Source: Mucilaginibacter sp.
GTDB lineage: Bacteria > Bacteroidota > Bacteroidia > Sphingobacteriales > Sphingobacteriaceae
NCBI GenBank assembly: GCA_019235595.1
Contig: JAFAKI010000295.1
Location: 1 to 5,228 of the forward strand
DNA: 5,228 bases
Reading direction: 5' to 3'
This document shows, one piece after another, positions 1 to 5,228 of the stretch (the first letter of the stretch is position 1; each line of letters begins with the position of its first letter). The position numbers and the translations under genes are program-made. Under the pieces are notes generated by a model. The model had not been told where the DNA came from and did no database searches. It saw nothing but the letters and a program-made list of their open reading frames with translations.

Positions 1-68
1 CCTGCTTCTTCAGTGGGTATTGGGTTCAGATATTTTTTGCCCTTCATACGGGCGCTTTCAAAACTCAT
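1..68 (-). CDS. N-terminal fragment of an unidentified divergent gene
   Basis: The minus strand has an ATG at 68-66 followed by 22 open codons that run off the left edge. The peptide reads MSFESARMKGKKYLNPIPTE and then EA. A second in-frame ATG at 47-45 is an alternative start, and a TTG lies two codons upstream of the first ATG. The NPxPT string loosely recalls the N-terminus of some MBL-fold metallohydrolases, but 22 residues are far too few to assign a family. If real, the gene is transcribed away from hemA, and positions 69-336 would be the shared divergent control region. The + strand is also open over 1-102, so coding on either strand is not proven here. I prefer the minus reading because it begins with a clean ATG and looks more like a hydrophilic protein start. 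Confidence 0.4.
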   Translation of the reverse strand, partial: MSFESARMKGKKYLNPIPTEEA

Positions 69-263
69 GCACAAGTATCGTAATAATAGCTCACCAACGT
101 AATAAATAGTTCAAAAGTTTGTGATAAATAACTTCTGTGTCATATTACCATCCTTTTAACCAACTAATTAGGTCTCGCTATAACTCTTTGTAAATGTTTG
201 CCGTAGTACTAAAAAAGGCTATTTTATTGTAATAGGGCGCTATTTATAACTATTCTAAATTAG

Positions 264-276
264 TGTGTTTTACACA
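264..276. promoter_or_regulatory. Short palindrome upstream of the hemA promoter
   Basis: A perfect inverted repeat, TGTGT-TTT-ACACA, sits just upstream of the putative -35/-33 region of hemA. Its size and spacing resemble sites for dimeric helix-turn-helix regulators; the Crp/Fnr family, for example, binds TGTGA-N6-TCACA-like palindromes. The arms do not match the Crp or Fnr consensus exactly. A five-base arm can arise by chance in AT-rich DNA, so the operator role is inferred from symmetry and position only. Confidence 0.25.
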
Positions 277-279
277 GTA

Positions 280-314
280 TTGACATTGAAAAGTGGTTAA
301 TCCTATTACTTTTG
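280..314 (+). promoter_or_regulatory. Candidate hemA promoter, Bacteroidota type
   Basis: TACTTTTG at 307-314 matches the Bacteroidota -7 element TAnnTTTG exactly. ATTG at 285-288, 18 nt upstream, fits the -33 element (TTTG) with one mismatch. TTGACA at 280-285 is also a perfect sigma-70 style -35 box, with TATTAC at 304-309 as a possible -10. Transcription would start near 320, leaving a leader of roughly 15-20 nt before the TTG start at 337. The placement supports that start codon. No transcript data are available here. Confidence 0.55.
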
Positions 315-336
315 TTGGGTCAAAATTGAAACTGAA

Positions 337-1560
337 TTGAAGCATCTAAAAATAATTGCTTTTACGCACAAACAGATTGAACTGAAAGAATTGGGAAAGC
401 TGGTGATCTGCCAGGAAAATCTGTCTGACAAACTTCGTAGCGTTAAATCTCAGTTTGACATTCCCGAGATATTTTATTTAGCTACCTGCAACCGTGTGGA
501 GTTCATCATGGCTTCCGATCAGGCGGTTGATAAGACATTCGCCCAAAAATTTGTTGAAGCACTGGAAATAGGCCTTTGCCCCGAGCATATGGATGTGTTC
601 ATGAACGGCGCATCTGTTTATGAAGACCAGGAGGCGCTAAATCACGTGCTGCGTACTTCGTGCTCGCTGGAGAGCCTGGTGGTAGGCGAAAAAGAGATAT
701 TGCCTCAGATGCGAAAAGCATATGAGCAATGCAAGGAAGCCGGACTAACCGGCGACTATCTGCGAATGGTGATGAACACCGTCGTCAAAACCGCCAAAGA
801 AGTTTATACCCACACCAACATCTCCCGCAATCCCATCTCCGTCGTTTCCCTCGCTTATCGTAAATTAAAAGAACTTAAATTGCACGCTAATGCCCGTGTG
901 TTGATCATCGGGGCTGGTGAAACCAATCAATGTCTCTCAAAATATCTGCAAAAACATAAGTTTACAAATTTTGCAGTATTTAACCGCACCCTATCAAAAG
1001 CGCAGCAACTGGCTAACGACCTGGGCGGCGAAGCTTATAAGCTCGACGCATTGAAAACCTATGACAAGGGCTTTGATGCGATTATTACCTGCACCTCTGC
1101 TGTACAGCCGATTATTACGCCGGAGTTGTATAAATCATTGTTAAACGGAGAGACCGATAAGAAAACTATCGTCGACCTAGCAATACCAAATGATACGGCG
1201 CCTGAAGTATTAACGCAATTCCCGGTTAATTTTATCGAGGTACACTCATTAAACGAAGTAGCCAAAAGCAACCTGCAGGAACGCTACCAGGAATTAGTTC
1301 ACGCCGAAAAGATCATCGAACAGAACATAGAAGAGTTTGTTCCACTGATGAAACAGCGCCGTATTGAAGTAGCTATGCGTGAGGTTCCTGAAAAGATCAA
1401 AGAAATCCGCCACAACGCACTAAATACCGTATTCGCTGATGAAGTTCAAAACTTAGACGAGCATTCGCGCGAAATACTTGAAAAAGTGATCAACTACATG
1501 GAGAAGAAGTACATCAGCGTACCGATGATCATGGCGAAGGAAATACTGATCAATAGTTGA
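337..1560 (+). CDS. hemA: Glutamyl-tRNA reductase (HemA)
   Basis: This enzyme catalyses the first committed step of C5-pathway tetrapyrrole synthesis: NADPH-dependent reduction of glutamyl-tRNA(Glu) to glutamate-1-semialdehyde in the cytoplasm. The 407-residue protein is close to the usual length (about 418 in E. coli). The catalytic domain carries the nucleophilic cysteine, Cys51, in ATCNRVEF (49-56), and the conserved SLESLVVGE at 110-118. The NADPH-binding domain shows a Rossmann glycine motif, IGAGETN (191-197), then FNRT (215-218) and TCTSA (251-255). A helical dimerisation region follows from about 310 to the end. The start is TTG at 337. The frame is closed by TAA at 298-300, and no ATG or GTG lies between, so TTG is the best start and agrees with the upstream promoter match. 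It is the first gene of the heme cluster and is followed by a 199-nt spacer before hemCD. Identity is secure; only the start is inferred. Confidence 0.96.
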   Translation: MKHLKIIAFTHKQIELKELGKLVICQENLSDKLRSVKSQFDIPEIFYLATCNRVEFIMASDQAVDKTFAQKFVEALEIGLCPEHMDVFMNGASVYEDQEALNHVLRTSCSLESLVVGEKEILPQMRKAYEQCKEAGLTGDYLRMVMNTVVKTAKEVYTHTNISRNPISVVSLAYRKLKELKLHANARVLIIGAGETNQCLSKYLQKHKFTNFAVFNRTLSKAQQLANDLGGEAYKLDALKTYDKGFDAIITCTSAVQPIITPELYKSLLNGETDKKTIVDLAIPNDTAPEVLTQFPVNFIEVHSLNEVAKSNLQERYQELVHAEKIIEQNIEEFVPLMKQRRIEVAMREVPEKIKEIRHNALNTVFADEVQNLDEHSREILEKVINYMEKKYISVPMIMAKEILINS

Positions 1561-1687
1561 GGTTAAAGCTGAAAGGTTAAAGGTAAAAGCACTTAATCCA
1601 TTTCACTTATCGGTTTTCCTATCAATACTGGTCACTTTACCGCCATCTAATACCTTTTTCCCTTTCTCCTTTTCCCTTTCACCTCCT
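1561..1687. repeat. Facing arrays of degenerate 7-bp units after hemA
   Basis: The left array begins at the hemA stop codon. AAAG recurs every 7 nt at 1565, 1572, 1579 and 1586 (units such as AAAGCTG and AAAGGTT). The right array is the same motif on the minus strand: CTTT at 1662, 1669 and 1676 with exact 7-nt steps, plus a fourth copy at 1654 that is one base out of step. The central interval is about 59 nt. The arms are imperfect complements and could form a long, interrupted hairpin in RNA, possibly ending or protecting the hemA transcript. The outer edge of the right arm reads AGGAGGTGAAAG on the minus strand, identical to the left edge of the array after hemB. I do not recognise a named repeat family. 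Confidence 0.65.
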
Positions 1688-1749
1688 GAAAATTTCGTCA
1701 GCCAACTTTCATATCATCAATAAATCCTGAAATCGTGTCGTTAAAAAGT

Positions 1750-1757
1750 TAAATTTG
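1750..1757 (+). promoter_or_regulatory. Candidate -7 element of a hemCD promoter
   Basis: TAAATTTG matches the Bacteroidota -7 consensus TAnnTTTG exactly. The region expected to hold the -33 box has only a weak CCTG at 1726-1729, 20 nt upstream. If functional, transcription would begin around 1762-1766. That is downstream of the TTG at 1760 and would favour the second TTG, at 1778, as the translation start. A separate promoter here would also fit a transcript end in the inverted array just after hemA. Confidence 0.4.
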
Positions 1758-1759
1758 CG

Positions 1760-3352
1760 TTGCAAAAAAACGATCCCTTGGACAGAAAATTGATTATTGG
1801 TACGCGCGGTAGCGAATTGGCTCTTTGGCAGGCTAATTTTGTAAAAGACAGACTGGCAGAGCATAACGTAACTGCTGAACTAAAGATCATTAAAACCCAG
1901 GGCGACCGTATCCTAAATTTGAGCTTTGATAAGCTGGAAGGTAAAGGCTTTTTTACCAAAGAGCTTGAAGAAGAGCTTTTGGCAGGAACCATTGATTTGG
2001 CTGTGCACTCGCACAAGGACCTGCCCACTGAAAACCCTCCGGGACTCATCATCGCAGCAGTTTCAGAAAGGGAAGACCCGTCTGAACTGTTGCTGATCTT
2101 GAAGGACTGCGTGGATGTTCACCAAAAAATGTCATTGAAGTTTGGTGCTATTGTCGGCACTTCGTCCAATCGCCGTAAAGCACAATTGCTGGCTTACCGT
2201 CCCGATCTGGAAATTGAAGACCTGCGCGGCAACGTACCTACCCGTATCGGTAAACTGCGCGACGAAAAATACGACGCTATCATGATCGCCAAAGCCGGCG
2301 TCACCAGGCTGAATATTGATCTGAGCGAATTTCATGTGGAGGAATTAACCCCTGTTGAGTTGGTTCCCGCGCCTGCACAAGGTGTTTTGGCGATACAGAT
2401 CAGGGAGAACGATACCGATTTATATAATGTGCTGCAAGCGCTGCATCATCCAAATGTTGCAGAAGAATTAGCGGTTGAACGCACGGTTTTAAAATTATTT
2501 GGTGGAGGCTGTCATTTACCTTTAGGCTGTTATTGCCGCAAAGATGAGGGCGCTTTCCAGGTGTTTACCTCAAAAGCTGATGAAGGCGACGAATTTCCGG
2601 ATAGATTGTTTTTAGAATCAAATACTACCCAAGGCCTTGCTGAAAAGGTAGTCGCTAAATATGACAAGAAGCGTAAGCACCCGCAAAGTGTTTTTATATC
2701 GAGGGAGCTTTCGGATCATAGTTATTTTCGTAAAGCACTTGAAAAACATAGTATTGCTATAGATGACCGCTCATTGATCCGCACAGTACCCGTTATCACT
2801 AAATTGGCGCCACATGTGTTAAAGGATGCGGACTGGATATTTTTCAGTAGTAAAAATGCTATAGAATATTTCTTCCAGTTAAAACCACAATTACCAAAAG
2901 ATGTAAAATTTGGTGTAATAGGTGCAGGATCAGAAGAAACGCTGCGTTTGAAAGGTTATTTTACCAGTTATGTTGGCGGTGGCATAGATACATCTGAAGT
3001 GGCCGAAGAGTTTGCTAAGTTGGCTAATGGAAAAAAAGTGGTGTTTCCCGGCGCTGAGGGTTCACTAAGAAGTATACAACATGGACTTTCAAGCGATACT
3101 AAAATCATCGACCTGCCGGTTTATGAAACGGTGTTGGAAGAAGATATAGAAGGGACAGGAGCTGATGTATTGGTGTTTACCAGCCCATCAAACGTGGATG
3201 CTTATTTCGCGAATAACTTATTAGAACCTGGTCAGAAAGTAATTGCCATAGGTAAATCAACCGGCAAAAAGTTTGACGAGATGGGTACAAAATATACGCT
3301 GCCTTTTTCACCCGACGAAGTCGGGCTGGCAGAGGCGGTGTTTGGAATATAA
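1760..3352 (+). CDS. hemCD: Fused hydroxymethylbilane synthase / uroporphyrinogen-III synthase (HemC-HemD)
   Basis: This single 530-residue chain appears to join two consecutive enzymes. HemC polymerises four porphobilinogens into hydroxymethylbilane; HemD closes the ring with inversion of ring D to give uroporphyrinogen III. The HemC part (about 1-305) shows GTRGSELALWQA (14-25), TQGD (46-49), HSHKDLP (83-89) with catalytic Asp87, NRRKAQ (137-142), LRGNVPTR (155-162), APAQGVLAI (204-212) and GGGCHLPLG (248-256), where Cys251 should hold the dipyrromethane cofactor. The HemD part (about 306-530) shows IFFSSKNAIEYFF (360-372), FPGAEGS (429-435), LPVYET (452-457), VFTSPSNVDAYF (472-483) and IAIGKSTG (495-502). 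Separate HemC is usually about 310 residues and HemD about 220-250, which fits the sum. There is no internal stop. The listed start is TTG at 1760; TTG at 1778 (giving an N-terminus of DRKLIIGTRGS after Met) is equally or more likely, because homologues usually begin only a few residues before this motif and because of the promoter-like site at 1750-1757. Confidence 0.93.
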   Translation: MQKNDPLDRKLIIGTRGSELALWQANFVKDRLAEHNVTAELKIIKTQGDRILNLSFDKLEGKGFFTKELEEELLAGTIDLAVHSHKDLPTENPPGLIIAAVSEREDPSELLLILKDCVDVHQKMSLKFGAIVGTSSNRRKAQLLAYRPDLEIEDLRGNVPTRIGKLRDEKYDAIMIAKAGVTRLNIDLSEFHVEELTPVELVPAPAQGVLAIQIRENDTDLYNVLQALHHPNVAEELAVERTVLKLFGGGCHLPLGCYCRKDEGAFQVFTSKADEGDEFPDRLFLESNTTQGLAEKVVAKYDKKRKHPQSVFISRELSDHSYFRKALEKHSIAIDDRSLIRTVPVITKLAPHVLKDADWIFFSSKNAIEYFFQLKPQLPKDVKFGVIGAGSEETLRLKGYFTSYVGGGIDTSEVAEEFAKLANGKKVVFPGAEGSLRSIQHGLSSDTKIIDLPVYETVLEEDIEGTGADVLVFTSPSNVDAYFANNLLEPGQKVIAIGKSTGKKFDEMGTKYTLPFSPDEVGLAEAVFGI

Positions 3353-3358
3353 CTGAAC

Positions 3359-3456
3359 GTTCAATAGTTCATTTGTTTAATGGTTCATTAGTATCGCTTT
3401 TTGATGGAAGTAAATTGCATATACCAATGAACAGATGAACGAGTGAGCAAATAAAC
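3359..3456. repeat. Facing arrays of degenerate 8-bp units between hemCD and hemB
   Basis: GTTCATT-like octamers recur at exact 8-nt steps from 3359, 3367, 3375 and 3383 on the + strand (for example GTTCATTT and GTTCATTA). Four copies on the minus strand occupy 3425-3432, 3433-3440, 3441-3448 and 3449-3456 (seen on + as CAATGAAC, AGATGAAC and so on). The centre is 34 nt. The innermost units match 7 of 8 bases; outer units are more diverged, partly by changes that would keep G-U pairs. The left array starts 6 nt after the hemCD stop and the right array ends 4 nt before the hemB ATG. The centre holds TAAATTG (3411-3417), one T short of a Bacteroidota -7 element. Possible roles are terminator, leader structure for hemB, or repeat-element remnant. 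No named family is recognised. Confidence 0.65.
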
Positions 3457-3460
3457 TAAT

Positions 3461-4432
3461 ATGCTACAACGACCAAGAAGAAACAGGAAGAATGAAGTGA
3501 TCCGCCGCATGGTGCAGGAAACTCATGTGAGCGCGGATAATTTGATCTTCCCTTTGTTTATCATAGAGGGTAATAATCAGAAAAGCGAGGTAGCATCTAT
3601 GCCGGGGATTTACCGTAATTCGATTGATAACCTGCTGCGCGAGATTGAGAGCTGTCTGAAGCTGGGGCTAAAATCCTTCGACCTGTTCCCGAATATCGAA
3701 GAATCGTTAAAGGACAAATTCGCGACCGAAAGCTATCGGGATGGTAATTTGTATGTGCGCGCCATTAGTGAGGTGAAGAAGAATTTTCCGGAGGCTTGTG
3801 TGATTACAGACGTGGCGATGGATCCTTATAGCAGTGATGGTCACGATGGTATTGTTGAGAACGGTGAAATTTTAAACGACGAGACTTTAGAGGTATTGGG
3901 TAGAATGTCCCTGGCTCATGCAGAAGCCGGTGCAGACATCATTGCCCCATCGGATATGATGGACGGTAGAGTCGGCTATATCCGCAATGTGCTGGACGAT
4001 AATGGCTTTACCAATGTTTCCATCATGTCGTACACCGCTAAGTATGCCAGCGCGTTTTATGGCCCGTTCCGCGATGCGTTGAACTCAGCGCCCAAGTTTG
4101 GTGATAAGAAAACTTACCAGATGAACCCCGCCAATCAGCGTGAAGCATTAATAGAAGCTGATCTGGACGAAGCAGAAGGCGCCGACTTTTTAATGGTAAA
4201 ACCAGCATTACCATACCTTGACGTAATTAAACTATTAAAAGACAATACCGAGTTGCCGATTGCGGCTTATAACGTAAGTGGCGAATATGCGATGATAAAA
4301 GCCGCGATACAAAAAGGCTGGCTGAATGACCAACGTGCCATTACCGAGGTGCTTACCAGCATCCGCCGGGCAGGTGCAACGGCTATCCTGACGTATCATG
4401 CGAAAGAGGTGCTGGAGAATAAGTGGCTGTAA
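3461..4432 (+). CDS. hemB: Porphobilinogen synthase (5-aminolevulinate dehydratase, HemB)
   Basis: HemB condenses two 5-aminolevulinate molecules into porphobilinogen, the substrate of the HemC half of the preceding gene. The 323-residue length is typical (324 in E. coli). Both Schiff-base lysines are visible: Lys194 in SYTAKYAS and Lys247 in FLMVKPALPY. The metal region reads TDVAMDPYSSDGHDG (116-130). Where zinc-dependent enzymes have three cysteines (DxCxC...HC), this protein has Ala119, Asp121 and Asp129, the pattern of zinc-independent, magnesium-responsive enzymes such as that of Pseudomonas aeruginosa. Glu232 in the REALIEADLDEAEGADF stretch corresponds to the allosteric magnesium-site glutamate of that group. 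RRNRKNEVIRRMVQET near the N-terminus is also family-typical. ATG at 3461 is the first start in the frame, with TAA at 3452-3454 just upstream. No Shine-Dalgarno precedes it; the leader is the right arm of the octamer array. Confidence 0.96.
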   Translation: MLQRPRRNRKNEVIRRMVQETHVSADNLIFPLFIIEGNNQKSEVASMPGIYRNSIDNLLREIESCLKLGLKSFDLFPNIEESLKDKFATESYRDGNLYVRAISEVKKNFPEACVITDVAMDPYSSDGHDGIVENGEILNDETLEVLGRMSLAHAEAGADIIAPSDMMDGRVGYIRNVLDDNGFTNVSIMSYTAKYASAFYGPFRDALNSAPKFGDKKTYQMNPANQREALIEADLDEAEGADFLMVKPALPYLDVIKLLKDNTELPIAAYNVSGEYAMIKAAIQKGWLNDQRAITEVLTSIRRAGATAILTYHAKEVLENKWL

Positions 4433-4530
4433 AGGAGGTGAAAGCTTAAAGGCGAAAGCCGAAAGCTTTTAATGTACATAAACATAAATTAAATAATAGC
4501 TTTAAGCTTTGCGCTTTTAGCTTTCAGCTA
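4433..4530. repeat. Facing arrays of degenerate 7-bp units between hemB and hemL
   Basis: Directly after the hemB stop, AAAG recurs every 7 nt at 4441, 4448, 4455 and 4462 (units such as AAAGCTT and AAAGGCG). The mirror array has CTTT at 4500, 4507, 4514 and 4521, again exactly 7 nt apart. The centre (4469-4499) is AT-rich, 31 nt. Most positions pair across the arms, so a stem of roughly 30 bp with mismatches is possible in RNA or as a cruciform. The right arm ends 6 nt before the hemL ATG. The left outer edge, AGGAGGTGAAAG at 4433-4444, recurs inverted at 1687-1676 in the array after hemA. The element could end hemB transcription or shape the hemL leader; neither is shown by sequence alone. 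Confidence 0.7.
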
Positions 4531-4536
4531 AAAAAT

Positions 4537-5228
4537 ATGCTTGATTCAATAAAAAAGATATTTTCAGGAGGTGAGGGTGATGAACCGGTAAATACTACTG
4601 GTAAACCGGATATCAGCAGGGAGAAATCGGCTGAATTGTATGAGAAGGCCAAGACCTATTTTCCGGGAGGGGTTAACTCGCCGGTGAGGGCTTTCAGGTC
4701 GGTATACGGTACACCGTTATTTATTGAAAAGGGTGATGGCTGCCATGTATGGGATGCAGATGGTAATCAGTTTATTGACTTCTGCTGCTCATGGGGACCG
4801 CTGATCCTTGGTCATAACAATGCCAAAGTGCGCGAGAAGGTAACCGAGGTAATGCAAAAAGGTATGTCTTTCGGAGCACCGACAGCGTTGGAAAATGAAT
4901 TGGCTGAACTGATCCTGAAGCATAATAAATTCATAAAAAAACTACGTTTTGTAAGTTCAGGCACGGAAGCGGTAATGTCTGCTATACGTTTAGCCCGCGG
5001 TTATACCAAACGAGATAAAATATTAAAGTTTGAAGGCTGCTATCATGGTCATTCAGATTCTCTGTTGGTAAAAGCGGGTTCCGGGTTGGTTACTTTTGGT
5101 GAGACCTCATCAGCAGGCGTACCGAAATCATTTGCCGACGAAACCATCGTTGTTGCCCTGAACGATAAGGAAGCTTTGCAAAAGGCTTTTGAAGATTTTA
5201 AGGATCAGATCGCGGCTATTATCATCGA
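4537..5228 (+). CDS. hemL: Glutamate-1-semialdehyde 2,1-aminomutase (HemL), 5' part
   Basis: HemL is a PLP enzyme that converts the glutamate-1-semialdehyde made by HemA into 5-aminolevulinate. Only the first 230 residues are in the window; the frame is open to the edge. Visible family motifs are FPGGVNSPVRAF (42-53), SWGPLILGH (85-93), VSSGTEAVMSAIRLAR (139-154, the PLP phosphate-binding region), FEGCYHGHSDSLLVKAGSG (165-183) and SSAGVP (191-196). The PLP-binding lysine (Lys265 in E. coli) would lie beyond the edge. ATG at 4537 is the only start codon in the frame back to a TAA at 4447-4449. The protein begins with about 27 residues not present in E. coli HemL: a short amphipathic-looking MLDSIKKIFS followed by a polar linker. 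Placement after hemB completes the set needed to go from glutamyl-tRNA to uroporphyrinogen III. Confidence 0.95.
   Translation, partial: MLDSIKKIFSGGEGDEPVNTTGKPDISREKSAELYEKAKTYFPGGVNSPVRAFRSVYGTPLFIEKGDGCHVWDADGNQFIDFCCSWGPLILGHNNAKVREKVTEVMQKGMSFGAPTALENELAELILKHNKFIKKLRFVSSGTEAVMSAIRLARGYTKRDKILKFEGCYHGHSDSLLVKAGSGLVTFGETSSAGVPKSFADETIVVALNDKEALQKAFEDFKDQIAAIII

Larger units (their letters stand above)
69..336. other. AT-rich upstream region of hemA
   Basis: No convincing gene lies here on either strand. Stops are frequent in all frames, and the longest minus-strand start in the middle gives only about ten codons. No tRNA-like fold was seen. The stretch carries the candidate hemA promoter and a short palindrome, both listed separately. 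It is also where the promoter of the divergent left-hand gene should be, but I could not place a convincing minus-strand -33/-7 pair. The facing short-period arrays found in the other three spacers are absent here. Confidence 0.6.

Noticed and set aside
39..53. GCCC/GGGC hairpin-like repeat in the first 60 bases
   Set aside because: The stem is only four base pairs with no T-run after it, and it lies inside the tentative minus-strand coding fragment.
1..102. Plus-strand open frame at the left edge ending in TAA at 100-102
   Set aside because: It could be a gene tail, but 33 codons show no recognisable motif, and the minus-strand reading with an ATG at 68 is at least as plausible. I left only the minus reading as a low-confidence feature.
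1059..1271. Minus-strand open frame of about 70 codons inside hemA
   Set aside because: It lies wholly within the securely identified hemA gene, has no family-like motif and no promoter, and is most simply a shadow of the coding frame.
1741..2052. Minus-strand open frame of about 103 codons over the start of hemCD
   Set aside because: Its serine- and lysine-rich composition is what the complement of HemC codons gives, and the sense frame carries unmistakable HemC motifs.
2132..2335. Minus-strand open frame of about 67 codons inside the HemC domain
   Set aside because: It overlaps the conserved arginine-rich substrate-binding region of HemC and shows no independent coding signal.
4431..4442. 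AAAGGAGGTGA, a full anti-Shine-Dalgarno match, right after the hemB stop
   Set aside because: No start codon lies at a usable distance. The first ATG, at 4472, gives only six codons. The string is better read as the border of the heptad array.
1561..4530. CRISPR array or phase-variable microsatellite as an explanation of the short repeats
   Set aside because: Units are 7-8 bp with no spacers, are degenerate, lie outside coding frames, and have inverted partners, which fits neither class.
4566..4582. Strong Shine-Dalgarno-like AGGAGGTGA followed 5 nt later by an ATG
   Set aside because: The ATG at 4580 is out of frame with hemL and reaches a stop after three codons. The purine-rich string simply encodes Gly-Gly-Glu-Gly in the HemL N-terminus, and Bacteroidota rarely depend on Shine-Dalgarno sites.

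Overview
The window holds four heme-biosynthesis genes on the + strand of a Bacteroidota chromosome, most like Sphingobacteriaceae (Mucilaginibacter or Pedobacter type). The assignment rests on protein style, on TAnnTTTG promoter elements just upstream of the first two genes, on the lack of Shine-Dalgarno sites placed to serve the starts, and on a moderate, AT-leaning base composition. Species cannot be fixed from this sequence.

Layout: positions 1-68 appear to be the 5' end of a divergent, unidentified minus-strand gene. An AT-rich spacer follows, with a small palindrome and the likely hemA promoter. Then come hemA (337-1560, glutamyl-tRNA reductase), a fused hemC-hemD gene (1760-3352, hydroxymethylbilane synthase plus uroporphyrinogen-III synthase), hemB (3461-4432, porphobilinogen synthase with aspartates in place of the zinc cysteines) and the first 230 codons of hemL (4537 to the window end, glutamate-1-semialdehyde aminomutase).

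Together these enzymes cover the C5 route from glutamyl-tRNA to uroporphyrinogen III: HemA makes glutamate-1-semialdehyde, HemL makes 5-aminolevulinate, HemB makes porphobilinogen, and HemC-HemD makes and cyclises hydroxymethylbilane. hemE and later genes are not in the window. hemA and hemCD both appear to start with TTG; hemB and hemL start with ATG.

The coding content is ordinary. The least explained part is the three spacers between the genes. Each carries two facing arrays of about four degenerate short units: 7-bp AAAG-type units after hemA and after hemB, and 8-bp GTTCATT-type units between hemCD and hemB. Each pair flanks a 31-59 nt centre. The arrays begin at or within a few bases of the upstream stop codon, and in two spacers they end 4-6 nt before the next start codon. 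I do not recognise them as a named repeat family. They could be terminators, mRNA stability or translation-control structures, or remnants of small repeat elements.
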